A stretch of 64,000 bases of DNA from Acanthopleura granulata (lineage: Eukaryota; Mollusca; Polyplacophora; Chitonida; Chitonidae). Location: positions 28,539,943 through 28,603,942 of the forward strand of contig JABBOT010000005.1 of the NCBI GenBank assembly GCA_016165875.1, given 5' to 3'. A program made the position numbers and the translations under genes. The notes under the pieces are model-generated. The model was given only the letters and a program-made list of their open reading frames with translations. It made no database searches and was not told the origin of the DNA. The first letter of the stretch is position 1, and the number at the start of each line of letters is the position of its first letter. Shown in pieces: positions 8,861 through 23,800 of the stretch.

Positions 8861-11800
8861 ATAATGATGCAGTCTTGGCTCGGTTACGTGATCTGTCTAA
8901 AGGAGCAGCAAATAAAACTTTCCAGCGAATTCAGCCCAAGTTGGATGCTGCCAGGTAAGCTCACTGCTACATGGACTCTGTGTCATTTGCCTGTTTTGGT
9001 GATAGGCTGGTATTCTCTCAGTTGCCAGTCTGACAAGTAAAGTCTGAACAATGTCTATCTTTCTATGAAAGTCATGGTGAGATAAAAACTCATGACCTAA
9101 CACAAAGAAGGACTTACAAGTTACAACAGAGACACAACTCAGAGTAAACCAAAGACGTCAAGTTGGGCAAGTGTTGTCTGTGCTCTGAGTGTGTGCTTGC
9201 CAATAAGGCCATACTTGAAAAATTCTTTGTTGTGGGTAACACAAGCTTATCACAAAAAAGATATGGTCAGTCACGAGGAAGTTATTTTTTTAAAATTTTT
9301 GATGATGAAAACAAGAATCTTGAAGCAATTAACATGGAGAAAGATTAAAAAGAAAAAAGCCTATGCTAATTATGTGATACATGTATCTGATCACTGGATA
9401 CCGTGTGATACTGCGAAACAGACGAGTGTCAGTAATTTTGTTTTTTGTTTTACACTTGGCTTGCAACATGATGAATGAGCTCGCTGGGTATAATTGCCTT
9501 TGTAGAGGTTATTTGTTTGAGGATGTTGCTTTCACTGAAAACAAAGCTCAGCTGTTATCTGCACCATTTTTTTTCCCTAATGTATGATCTGAAAAATGTC
9601 TTTTCCTTTCCCTTGGATGATCGGTTGTCCATATGCCAGTTCATTCATCCACCATGTTAACATTTCTTTCATAATGCTACTACTCTAATTCCTCCACCTT
9701 TTCGCATATGAAAGAGCAACTTTCAGTGCAATTTTTGCACAGTTTTTATTTGATTTTGGAGACAAAAGTACATTGGTTGGATTGGCCCATTTCAGGGCTT
9801 CACAAAAAGTGTATAAAATTTTATTGGTCAGCACAGAATAATGCCTTTAGAATATGCTTGAATAAACACCTTACACAAACATGCGGTTACAAGGTTGAAG
9901 AATCACACTAGTTAGTGTGTGTCTAGTTTTGACAAAATTTGGTGAAAGTGGTACAAGATACATATTTCATAGCATTGATTTTCAATTTTGATTGTCCATT
10001 GTCTGTTATACCTACATAATTTTTCAATGGACCACGTGAAACCAAGCAGCAAAACAAGGACATTCTTGAGGGGAGGGTGGCTTACATCTTTTTTATGTAT
10101 TCCATGCGAAGGCATAGTATTGCATTATATAGGCATGACAATTACTCAACTCACAGACCTGAATCTGTTGACCAAAGTACAACCAATAAAAAAGGGTATA
10201 AAGCTGGTGCAAAGATTCAACTTTTCTGGTGTTCAGTTTTGGAACATGTTCTTTTTAGAAAGTATTATAGTGAGAAGATAGGAAGTAACAATTCAGTAAA
10301 GTGAATTTAAAATTTAAAAATGTCATCTTTTTCTCCTCCGCATGCAGGAATATTTTATTTTTGTGAGGATCACTCGGGCTATAGTGCCATACGTGTCAGT
10401 TTGTGAAAGGTAAATGATACAAAGGACAAATCTTTTTGTCAGTAGATATAAATAAAGATAATTCTTGGCGTCATTTTGACAGTTTTGACAGTGTTAAAGG
10501 TGTGATTGTTTTTGTTTTGTTTTTATCGTCCTTTGTGATGTTCATGCCCCAAGTACAGAGTTAAAACATCGGCTGCTACCTTGTATCATTGTCCGTGGAT
10601 GCTGCCATATGTGTGCCATGCATTATGGTAACTCAATATATATTGCTTTACACTTGACACATATACTGCTCAATAGAGAAAATCAGTAGCAGTCGATCTC
10701 TAGTGATATTGGATTGTATTGCCGTTTTGCTGGAGTACCCAGACTGTATCTCAGATCGGAGAGACCGGCCTTTAGGCCAACCTTACCGAGCGCCAGTGGT
10801 TACATCAAGCAAATGTTAAATCATCTTTCCAGGAATTTGATCACAAAAGTCATTTTCTAGAATGATACAGACCCATAGCCATGTGTGCCTGCCATAAACA
10901 ATGCAAATCTAAAAGTAAGGTCAGCTTTAAACTTCTTTTAAAAGCATCAGAATTTGTAAGTAATAATCAAAATGGACATTTTACAGTGTATTAAGTTTTG
11001 TACTTGAAGTTGGTTCAACATGATGTAGGACATGCCTAGAGAAAATTATTAAAGCTCATCATGTCTTATTACATGATTTTGAGAGGTTTATTTGGGTCAT
11101 CTGAGGTGAAATGGGATGTTCCTAACAATTCAGATGGGGTTGGCAGTGTCAGACTGCATGCAACAGGCCTCTGTATCTGCTCTGTGTATACATAATCTGT
11201 TGATTATGTACAAAACTTCGTCTTACTGGGGAAAAAAATGTTTTTCATAACTTTCTTTCATGGAACTGTTTTATGTTTTTTGTTGGTTACCATGAACGTG
11301 AAACACAGAACCGAAGAGTTTATGTTGTTTAGGTCAGTATGGGTGAAGTCTCCAGCCTGTAGGCAATATTTTCAAATGTATATCACTAATTAGCATTTTG
11401 CTTTCCCCATAAAGCCATTCTCAAATTGCCTTGCTTGCACTACAAACACTTGATGGTTGAGTGAAATTATGATAGATTTACTTTAGTCTCTTGTTCATAC
11501 ACAAAGGCTAGGCAACAGAATTATCTACATGCAAAAATCCTTAGCTATCATCATAGAATACATTTCAGTGCCAACAGACAGTTTTTTTTATTCCTTTTTT
11601 TACTAACATAGGTTGACAGGAGACAGAGGTATTGGCATTCTTCCTAAGGTCTTGAAAGATGTCAGGCTCAAAGGAAAAGGTCATGAGGTAAGAGAGATTC
11701 GTTGCGGTATAAAGAAAGTGTGATTCATTCGGCATTTTTGAATTTCATTGCTTTGTTGCATTACAAAGACAATGGCATGTAGTAGAAATATTCAGGGTTC

Positions 11801-14800
11801 TTCAGAATATGAAAGTGGTGAAATCTTCACTTTTGAATCCCATGTTTGTTTTTAATACAATGAAACATCTTAGTCCAGTAGCTGGGAATTTTAAATTCAT
11901 TTTCGACACAGTTTTAACATGCACTAACATGTTCTGTTTGTTCACATAGCCAGAAGATCTACAGAAGGTGATGAGGTATTTGGAACACTGGACACATCGG
12001 CTGTTCCCAAAGATGCCCTTTGACGAAGTTTTGGAAAGAATTGAAAAATTAGGTACCAAAAGAGAAGTTCAGGTAATGTCAATAATGTGGGTTTGAAATG
12101 CCTATTCTGTTACACTTTGTAATTTCCTAACTACATTCAATGTTGAACATCAGCCACCTATACATGAAGTCTAGATTTACAAAAACACGCATTGGAACAT
12201 ACTCTTGTCACAGTGTCAGTGGTCTTGTGAATATTGGGGTGGAGGGTAAGCAGGTTGTTTACTTTGTGATATGTTTGCTCATACATGTACTTCCTGTCTC
12301 ATGAATGTATAACTTTAAAGAAGGTACATGTATTACAGAATGGAAATAATGATCCTTTATCTGGCCATTATTGTTCATTTAAGCACAGTAAATGTGGAAG
12401 ATTTAGAAGTTTTAGAACTCAGATGTTATCAGTGCCTCATTCTAAATTTTCATTTATTCCACATTTATTGTGCTAAAATGAACAACAGTGACCAGGTAAA
12501 GAATCATTATTTCTTAGTTGTGTACCTGGAACAGTGAAGTTGAGCAAAATGTCTGCAGACATAGGGATTTCAACAACTTGTGATTGGATAGTTGATACTC
12601 TCAAAGTCTTCTTTCCTCCAGAAGGAAGGATGCATATCTGTGCTAAAATCCATGGATGAATGAGGTATCTTTTCCTACGTAATTCCTACTCGGTTAGGGG
12701 GAGGGAGGGGAGCTAAGCTGTATTGACCATTGTTCTTTTCAAATACATGCGTGCTTGGAGTGCGCACAAGTCCACTTCATTTTAGATTTTCCAGGCCTTG
12801 ATAGTGATTGAAATTGACTGTTTTATAATAGAGGACCTGGGAAGTGCTTGAAATTCAGCAGCCTGAGAGAAATATAAATTTTGTGAATTTGAGTAAAGTG
12901 GTAAAAGAAGACTTTTAGTCTGATCATATGCCTATGTGTGTCTTGTTTACTTTCCAAAACATCGTCCGCCGCTCCAGCTAGGCCTATACTTAATTGACTC
13001 ATGCTTTGCAGTTTCTCAGTATTACAGTCCTAGAGCCAGCAGCTTATGGCTGCTTGAGTGTGGCTTCAGCACAGATATAGAGCACAAAGAGTTGTACTTT
13101 ACTGACTGTCACTCTCAAACATACCAGTTTATAAAGGGATTAAAATTTGTACTCTCATTAAATGCCTGAAACTTTATTCAGGTTATTCACTGACCTTAAA
13201 GCAAGGTGTGAAACTACAGAACTAATGAACAAATGCAATCTGATAAGGAGAGAGAAGACCTATTTCCTTGATGGCATATCCGAGGAGAGGTGAACTCGGT
13301 CAACATTTGAAGATGGCGTCTCTTTTTTACTCCTTGAATGGATGGTTTTGTTTTGGTTCATGTATTTACCCATCTTAACATACATCATAATCCGTTCACT
13401 TAGCATTATAGCCTGTAAAGTGCACCATTTTAAATCTGGAGTATGGAATGTTTCGTGAGCTAATTCTAATACGAGTGGACAATGAATACTAGTTTTAGCA
13501 TTTTCTAAGTAGAAATAAAGTGCGCTAAATTGAATTCAAGTTTTGTAAAGATTAAGCGTAAACAAGTTCATTGGTGCAGTGTAGGCCCCCGATGAATAGT
13601 CTTAAGATGCTCATGATTCTGTCCCTGGCTTGGTGTGTTTATGCAGGGCTTCGCTGTACTTTAAAGTTTTAATTTTCATAAATCTTATTCTTTTTGTTTA
13701 AATTTGTATTAACACCCCCTGTAATCTACTCACATGACAGTAGAGTGTCTGTAATTGGCTTAGAACACTTCAAAACTGTGAAATGTTGATTTTAACCAAA
13801 GGTTATGTGACAGGGGAGGTAACTCTTGACAATCAGTTTAACGCGCCAGAACCAAAGTGGCGAGAGTGGGCTTAATTTTTTCTCAAAAGTTTGGGAAAGG
13901 TTGTTTGTTGCTTATTTAAACCTGCATGTATTTTGCAGTATTTGATTGTCATGCCTGACACAGTACAGTCACACAATAGGTAGCTTAATTACATAAAAGT
14001 TATACTATTTACTTATCTGTTGTCTCGTTGACTAATGTAAGATTTCTGGTAATATTTCAGCTAATCATGTTTGTTGTAGCCTCTCTTCAGCTTTGAGAAG
14101 ATATGGCACCCTACATGTACATATGTAGCTGTACTCTATAGCAATTTTACACAACTGCTCTGTTTGGTTAATCTGCAGAGTTATTGTTTGGTAAACCTTC
14201 ATTGTCTTAATCTTGAGACGTGTTGCTTTGTCGAACTGCAGACCTACATCAAAAGGATGAGGCTGGACATCCCGGTCGAGAACGAAGACAACGCAGTATT
14301 AGATGAGGCCACAGAGATCTTCAGCACAAGTAACAGTGAAAGTAAACAGGTGATGATTCAGTATGCTGAAAAGTTTGGTGTTTTGAAATATGGCTGTTTC
14401 CTATATTGTTCATATGGTTAAACATACATCTGTACAATCACTGACATTGTGTTTGTATATGCATGTAATGTGGTATTGGGAGATGCTTTATTCACTTTCA
14501 TATACACTGTACATGTAGTTTTTATGTAGGCAGTCGTAAAGGAAAGCATTTTAATATGTGTATTCATGTGTGGATAATATGGTCATCCCAACCAATGTGA
14601 TTTCACTACCAGTAAAGGTGGATGAACAGTTACTAAGTATACATGACTTAGATCTGCTATCCAGGGTAATATATTCCTAAAATTGAAAGCAGTGACAGGA
14701 CTTGTCTTCATTTCCATGTATGTACTTCCACTGATATCGCACTTCTTGTCTTCATTTCCATGTATGTACTTCTACTGATATCACACTTCTCGTCTTCATT

Positions 14801-17800
14801 TACGTGTATGTACTTCTACTGATGTCGCACTTCATGTCTTCATTTACATGTATGTACTTCTACTGATGTCGCACTTCTTGTCTTCATTTACATGTATGTA
14901 CTTCTACCGATATCGCACTTCTTGTCTTCATTTACATGTATGTACTTCTACTGATATTGCACTTCTTGTATTCATTTACATGTCTGTACTTCTACTGATA
15001 TCACACTTCTTGTCTTCATTTACATGTCTGTACTTCTACTGATATCGCACTTCTTGTCAAGAAATATAACTGATTAAAAAATACCTTCCAACAAACCAGA
15101 ATTTTACATATCCTTGTTCAGGATGAAGACATGAAGAAAAAAAAAAGGTACATGTGAGAAAGGTTATCAAATACTTCAGAGCTGGCCCTGTTTCTCCCAG
15201 TATTTTGGAAGCTTCCCTATTTTTCCCTGTATTTCTCCAAATTTGCCCTATAGTCCCTAATTTTTTACCTAATAATGTCACATATTTTTAAAATGTTGAT
15301 AATCATCTATTGAAATTTTAGATACATCCTCCATCAATACTTTATCCAGTATTTGTGCCGGCAGTCACTGACTGTTTCTCAATGTGTATTACAGAAATAC
15401 ATTGTCATGAACCGTACACCCTTCGACAGGTGTAAATTTCATCATAATGTATTCCTTCAGTATAAGCATCACAGCCAGACTGGAGGGGCTGCTGGGGCTA
15501 AAACTTGTCTCTGCCCATTGAAGTTTTTTCGAAGTTAGGAGTGGACCCAGACTTAGCCCTGTGAAATAAATGTGGGTGGGTGGGTAGGTGTCTTTTTTTT
15601 TTCTGTAAGAACCACATGAGCAAAAGTGCAACAGTGCCCCAGAAAGCAAATAAGCCTACATGTAGGCCTGTCCCTGAATTTATGGAACCAAAAACAACTT
15701 GTACATTCTTATTATATTGTTGTTTTTCTGTAACAAAATTAAACCATGTCTGACACTCCTTCCTACAGAGCAGATGCTCAGGTATAGTGTCTGAAAAGAG
15801 ATGAAACTCCACATAGTGTGCCAAAAAAAAAAAGAAAAAAAAACATAAGCAGAATTTATCAATCTTGATGAATAATAAAATACATTTTTCTGTTATAATT
15901 TTAATCACTAGAAATCTCCTAAAGCATGTCTCCACTGTTACCTGAAATACTAGAGCTTCTGGGCCTGGAAGGCCCCTGGACCATCGCCTGTTGGGCTGGG
16001 ATAGTAGTTTAACTACCTCTGCCAGCAAACGTAAATAATTTTTATGAAAAAAGTCAAAGACAAAAGAGACTAATTTTTAATTTATCCTGGCTTCCTGTTA
16101 TAATTTTAATCACTAGAAATCTCCTAAACATGTCTCTGCCACTAACTGAAATACTGGAGGTTCCAGGGCCTGAGCACCCCTCAGTCACAGCCAAGGCCAA
16201 AATGAGCAAAGTTGGTCCCATTAGAGTTACATGTTTCCTTATCAGGAGAATTTCAGGTATGTTGTCTGAAGTGGAATCAGAAAGCTTGCTTCATGGTTAG
16301 ATAACATTTTCATCATTTTTAAATTAGGAAACAATAGCATGTTCCCTGCACAGAAAACAAAATTGTTTCCTATAGGTTAATATACACTTCTTATTTTAAT
16401 CATTTCCTGTTTAAAAAAAATCGTATCATGAAAGGAATTTAGCCTCATTTGCACCTGTGTATAATGGACCACTATAAAAGCTTCAAAGTAAACATACATA
16501 GGAATCTGTAGCTTGTCCTTAGCTAAAATCTGCACACTTCACACACTTTAATATTATGCAATTATTAATTTCCTGACATTATCACTTACGTTTTCACAAC
16601 TGAGCAGAGGAGAATGGTGAGTGATCCATAATGTTTATCATTCAATAATCGGTCACTTAGGGCTAATTCATTTAATAATCACTATAATTAGTCACTTACA
16701 ATTTTTCACAACCATCCATATATGTAATCATAAAATGCAGTGAAACAGTTAGAACAGCTCGACCGAACAGGATAGTTCTTAACAGTTCATCACAGGATCT
16801 TGAAGATGACGTCCTTGAACATGTTGGAAGGAAGACTATTACTTTTGTTGTCATTGGATTGATGTTATTGTTAGCTGACAAATGTGTCTTCTTTACAAAC
16901 TTGATGCTTTATAGTGTGTGTAATAATTGGTGTGCGTGCAACATGCATAGTGGAGTGTCAGGGACTTCATTTATTCCATAGCACAGCGGATCTGCCTGTG
17001 AAAGGCATGTATATATATATATATATATATATAGGTCATGGTTTGGATATCCCTCATCATTGGAGCTGGATGGTCAAAGTGTTACAAGAGCACTGACCCA
17101 CACTCACCCATGTGGCCCTGGGTTTAAGTTAAGATACTGAACTGAAGTTCCATGGAGGTGTCCCATGTGTCTTCAAGTCAGTGACTGAGTGGATATCCTC
17201 ATGTTTGTATGCTGCTTGAGCAAGAACATGTACCAGCAACATTTCAAGACAGCAACATTGTAATACAAAGTGAGAAGAGGGCTTTCAAGCATGTAGTGTT
17301 TCTGCCCACAAGACTTTTCCAAATGTTCTGCCTACTTACATGTACTACTAAATATTTGCCATTAGCTGAATGAAAAAAAAAAACATTGCACAAAAACGTG
17401 TACTGTCCAATCTGCCAGTCAGATGTTTGGGTGCTGGTAATTTTAAAAGGGAAATTTCTATTTCTAAATATTAGTGCCAAAAATATGTTTTTGGGCTGGT
17501 CTTTCATGGAATTTTAATGAATAGCAGCACTTCTACCCCTGTAATTTGCCACAGCTTATGAACTCTTCTGAACAGGGTTGATTTTTTTTTGGACACTGAT
17601 CTATGAGCCTCACTTCCATTCTTCTTGGGCTCTAGTTTGAGGGCACAGGTGGCTTTATTTTTCAAGTACTTTCCGTTGTGTTCGAGGACCCTGTATCTCT
17701 GAGTGTTTAATTCTGGGGATTGTCAATATATCTACTTCAGTTTGCTAAGGTGTGATATGTGTAGACATTCTTGGGGATGTTTTTTCAAAGCTGAAAGACA

Positions 17801-20800
17801 AATATGGCATGATGAATCACAAATTGTCATATGTAAAACATCTTACCATTGTACCTATATTTTCCCTAGTAAGGAAGATAAGTTCAATTTGTATATCATA
17901 AAATGATTACATGAATCAAATAAATTACACTATGAATAAGTGTATGTGATAGTCCTTCTCTTTCGTTTGATTTGAGCAGTATTTTCATGAGCTTATTTAT
18001 CTAGACCATCAGTGGTATAATCGTTATGTTTACATGGCAGTATGATTTATCTACTGAGAACTTTCCCGTGTCAAAACCTGAACAATACCTGTACATGTAG
18101 ATATTTCGCACCATTCAAAATAATTTACCCCAAACAACTACATCTGGAGTATTTTAAATCAAAATGAGGTTATGGACAAGGATCTAAAATCTAACAGTAG
18201 TTAGGTGTATGCAAGTACATGGTATAGATTCATTTCCTTTAAACATAGTATATAGAAATACAGAAATACATATTTATAATTTGTAAAGATTTTGAAGAAA
18301 AAAAAAGACAACATGAAACTGTATTTGCAAACGTTACGACCTTTCACCGGGGAATTGTGAAATTAAATGACTAACAGAGTAGTAAGATAATAACTGTGTT
18401 ACAGTTAATTTGAATCTTTTAAATCCGAAATTGTAGCTTTTGTCAGCATGTCTAAAGGACAAAAATATTTGATATAAACTATATCTAGAAACATCAAGAA
18501 ATATAAACTGCATGAGACTTCAGTTTATTCAAATACTGTTCATGCCTCACCCTTCACTCATTTCCCGTATTCCACCCTGCACCATCTGGCAAGGCTAAAT
18601 TGCTCATCTCTACCACACAGAGTCTTGAAGCCTGGACAACACTTCTCTGAATCATTAAACATGTTAAAGACTTGCTCCCCTAACCCATCCCCACTTTGAC
18701 TTCCAGGGTACATGTACACATGTATAATTTTTGAGTCTACCCAAAATGTATGTTTTTTACAGGTTTCACAGGCTTATTGCAACTATGTATCTAACCTATA
18801 TGTGGAAGTAATTAATGATAGCCAAAAAATTAAGCAGAAAATATAAGTTGCCTACATTCATAAATGTTAGAACATAATCTTTTATATTATAACAAGAGTC
18901 TGTCAAAATATGGTACGTGATGAACTTATATAAGCTGCCCAGGCTGTCAAAGTATCTCAGATGGTGTCTCACACCCATAGTCCGTGCTGGGTGGTGGGGG
19001 TCGGGGGGAGGGGAAGGACGAGGGAAGTTGCTGGGAACATTTGAGTGATTAGTGTCCAGATTTTGTTACTGATCCCAATTATGAATATTATAAACTGTAT
19101 TAACAGAAGGGTTTCTGAGAAACGTAATAATGACTTTAAATCTGCCCAAAACAACAGATTTACTGTCATAGCCGATCTCCTCTCATAGTATCTTGCTCCA
19201 GTGTATAAATCATACAGCTGCATTTAAATAAAGTAGTTTGCAAATTATTATTTTGTCATATATTTTCATGCTGGAGAAATTACATTTTAGGACCCTAAAC
19301 AGTATGTTATATGAAAAAGATATTTCACCTTCAAAGTTACATTCATTTAACGTACATAAATAATTTGTGCATGTAATTTTCATCCGGTGCATGTTCTTTT
19401 GAAAAATAGGTGCACAGTGTACATGTAGTTTTTCAGAAGTATTTCGAACCTTGTCCATCCCTGAAGCTGTTCAGAGTGTGAGTCAGCCGACCAAAGAAAA
19501 AAGGTATGAGAACAGACTGACACAGAAAAGTATTGTTTGACGGGTATTTAAAGTTTTGGTCTATTATACATTTTCCTCTGCTTGATCTTTGTAGTTTGAG
19601 AATGTGAGCAGAATTGGGGAGGATGAGGAGGAGGTCTTAGATGAATTAATAAGGGAGGAGGAGGAATGGAGGAACCAGTCGCAGATAAACCGACCTTCCT
19701 CAAGCTGCCAATCCATTCCAAATGCCTTGGTATCTTCTTGTGCAAATACTTCTGGGGTAAGCTATCTGAATAATATTAGCTTCATTTCTTGTTGGCTTTA
19801 TCTCTCTTCCAACTTTGGCAAACTTATTAGTCTCCTGCCAGTAACTGTGGAAGAACCAACTCTCTAGGTTTACATCCTGCCACAACAGTTTTCTCAACAT
19901 TTTGTTCAAAGCGGTTTGTTGTATTGAACTGAAACTTGAGTTTTGGGCGATTTTATCGATTTCCCACAAAATTTTGGCTGTTTTTCCACATTTTTGTTGA
20001 CATTATTTTCCTACAGATTTCTACACAGTTTGATCAGTTTCATTCATTTTTTACAACCTTCTGGTGGTTTTTGTTCTGATTTGGAATTGGACATTTTCCC
20101 GTTTTTCAGAATGTTTGGATCCTCTGAATTGAGACTTAGTAAATGGCTTCAACAAGACAAGTTGATCTGTTTTGTTCAGTTATCGTCCATGTTCTGTTGT
20201 GTAGCTATAGGGGACAAGTGGTTTCCTTTGTCACTACTGCCAGAATGCTTGTTATGCCCTGAATATAGCCATGTCCGGCCATCGTGTTGAATTGTTTACA
20301 AGGCATATCTCGACAACTATCACACATGATTCTCAAACTCACACAAAATTTGCCAAGTGACTTGAAATTGTGCACTGTTAGGTTATTTTTGCATGTTCCG
20401 ATATGTTTTAGGAGTTATCTGCCCTTGACCATATTTTTCAACTTTTGCAGGGCATATCTCAGTAACTATTAGGTATGGTATTCTCAAACTCACACAAAGT
20501 GTGCAAAATAACCTGAACTTGTGCACTGTCAGGTTATTTTTTCACATTTCAATGTGTTTTAGAAGTCATACCCCCTTTGGACATCTTGCTCAAATTTATC
20601 CACAGACCCAGTTCCTCCCTTGACTTCATGTTCAGAGAGGTACAGATTGCAACCTCCCTCTTCTGTTTTTCTTGCCATGCATTTTTCCATGTTGTTATTG
20701 AATCCATACCTCTGTGAAGTACATGTACATCTATTTTTGGTTTCCTTTCAGTTGCATCTTATGCAGGTTGTGCATTTGCACACAAGTGGACTTAGTCTCT

Positions 20801-23800
20801 TAAAAATATATTAATACTGTGCAGTGACTGACTGTACTATATTTCTGTTTGTCTGGACATGCATTTTTGCAGTGTTTGATTGCTTTCTTGTTTCTTATTG
20901 TGTGTGGTAATGAAACTACTGTATTGCTGCAGTGTACTCACAAAATACGGGACTGCCTCAGTGGCCAGAAATGGTGGTTAAAGCATTTGACTTGAGGTTG
21001 GGAGATCATTCCTGGGTTGGGTCATACCAAAGACTTTAAAAATAGTATTTTTTGTCACCTCTGCTTGCCGCTTGGCATGGAGAGGTGAGAGCAAGGAAAC
21101 AGGACATCTGGTTGGCCTGATGTCAGTGTTATGTGACTGGGTGGGGTGTCATGTGGAGTGTTTTTGGTATGATGCTCCAGTGGCAGTACTTGTCTTGCCA
21201 TGAGACACAGTATATTTATATTCAAGGAATCTTCCTTGTCATGTAACTGAAAAATTGTTGAGTAAGACACACAACCCAAGCATACATACATACATATACA
21301 AAGCTTGGAGCTGTGACATTCAGCAGATGGGAAGATTGTGCAATCATGTTTAACCAGAAGCAGGCAGAAGTGAGAAGCAGGCAGGAGAGAACCGTGCTTA
21401 TGGAGGTCTTGTAGACAACATGCGAGAGAATCACCTACAGAGTCGGTGATCAGTCCACTCTGACTCACACATGGATGAGCATTGCAAGAGCAAAGAAGTT
21501 TCAGTTAGAGCAGATATGGACGGGTCATAAGACCCTGTTTTCAGTCACTGGGAAAACAGGGAGCGTAAATTGTTTTTTGTGTTTTCTGATTTTATCTGCT
21601 TTTTTTGTTTTTCAGGGACTCACAGCGAGCCAGCTTGAAAGAATTGAAGCAAACAAGCGCAGGGCCCAAGAGCGTCACCTAACCCGAATGGGGCAAAAGC
21701 CACCAGGTATAAGATGTAAAGATAAAACATCCAGGTTTCTCTGTTTCTCGTGCTTCTTCCTTTAATGTATCGTTAGAAAGACCAGGCCAGAAACAAAGTT
21801 GCACCGATTTTAGAAATAAAGCAGGTCCTACCCTAATTTTACACTCATCTGTACTTTGTGGTGCCGTGCGAGTCTCAAAACTCATTCTGTCAATCTTGAA
21901 AAAAATTTTTTTTTTAAAAATCTACTAATTTTTATTCTTTAAATCACTTCGGCTATGTGTTTCAGATACCTCTTAGAATATATTGTGTCAATCTTGTTCA
22001 AATAAATTTACCAATGGGACAGTTTACCTTTAACGAATGGAAGGTCTGGAAATCATGAGTTTTCAAGATGTGCACAGTTTTCTCATTTGTACTCATCATT
22101 TTTGTAAGCAGAATGTGTAAGACCTGCAAGAATAATTTCAGGTCAGTGCTCGTTTAACTGGAGCTACCAACTTTAGCTAGGAGTTCAGAAAGATGAACAT
22201 TATGTTTGTGATAGAGCATATTTTGACTGACTTGAAACAAGAATGGAACCACAACACCCTTTGCTTACAAAAACAAAACCAGATAATTGGTGAAAGAAAA
22301 CTATTCCTTAATGGAACCACAGATGATGAGATATTATTCTGTATCAGATGAAATTTTCTGCTTTTGATTTGACAGTAATGGTCACATGGTAGAGGTGTAT
22401 AACTCTAAACCCTGTGGCTGATGTAGTATGACTCAACCGTAGGGAGAACACCATGACATAATGGTTACAGTATGGCGAAACAATGACATCAACGACACAT
22501 CACAAAAGAATGTAAAATGAATATTGTTGATAATGTTATGATGCCATAATTCACAGATCACTGCTTGGTAATTTAAAACTCTTCGACACAACAGGAAATT
22601 ACTGGTGAAGCTGCTTTTGTTTACAATTTCAAGAAACCAATTTTCAGTGTAGTGTAGAATCTTCCGCTGGATAAATTCATTACATGGTTACTGAGTGAAT
22701 GATGCGAAACTATATGGGGTCGAAAGCCTCATATTGAGGCTTACAGACCCCATATAGTGTCGCATCATTTCACTCAGTAACCATTTAACTAATAATACCC
22801 TGCCTACTGTCCATTGGCAAGTAAACCACCATAAGTCTTCATTGGTTATCACAAAAATGCAAATGTTCTCTTAGTATAAAAGATGCCAAAAGTTTGTGGC
22901 CATTTTTAATTTTTCACTGACAACTTTTCCTCTTTCCATACGTATTCTAATGATTCAACAGCTAACAACAACATGTAGAAAAACTTATAGTAACATGTTT
23001 TTGAGGCAAGAAAATTGCACTACCTACCAAACTGACTAACCAGTAGTCCACCCGAGACAAGTACAGATGTATTATCTCTCTGCGTAATCAAGGTGTCAAT
23101 TCAGGGGCTGGTTTTGTACCTCATTGGAGTCAGTGCTGGTTGCAGCCATGAAGCACAACTTGTATTGCTTGAAGTACAGGTATTAATTCAGGGAAAGTGT
23201 ATTAAACAAGTGTCAATGTAAATGTTAAGTGTGATGTCACAAGAGACACATTAGTCATCAGTCACAGTGATGTGTTGAGTTTCAGGAATGCATGTTCAAG
23301 CGAAAAGAGCTTTTGATGTGCCGTGTTCCAGCACCTGATCTATAACTGAGGGACACCAGCAACATGCTAAATCAAGCAATGGCATCACAGGTCCAGCTGT
23401 CACAAGTATTGGCAGATTGGTAGTATCGATGCCATACAAATTTTATATATCAGTGACCATTAAAATATTTGTTTTCCACCCGGGCTCTGCCCAGTTTCCT
23501 CCCACCACAATGCTGGCCGCTGTTGTGTTAAGTAAAACGTCAGCCAAATGAATAAAATATTCGTCAGCTGCCACTTAAGTGCACAATGAAAATGGTGTCA
23601 GCCTGTTCCACCTGCTTTATGATTGCAAAATTGCTTTGAAATTTGGGTAGTGCTTAGCCATTGTTGAGACAATGGTTGGGACTGTGTTCAGCAGAATTCT
23701 TTGGTTCAAAATGGTTGCCATTAACCATCTTAAATATCATTCATATGTCTTTAACTTACCAATGCTCTGAATGATATATACAAAAATGTAATTATGGAAG

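Noticed and set aside
14848..15042. 64-codon open frame with repeated LSSFTC-like peptides
   Set aside because: Produced by the 44 bp minisatellite, with peptide phase changing from unit to unit.
15498..16028. Minus-strand 176-codon ORF
   Set aside because: Crosses a duplicated intronic segment and A/T-runs, has no recognised domain and no splice signals; lies on the opposite strand of a tipin intron.
17034..17200. True tRNA gene
   Set aside because: A and B box resemblance only; no cloverleaf can be folded from the sequence by eye, so it is listed as a possible SINE fragment.
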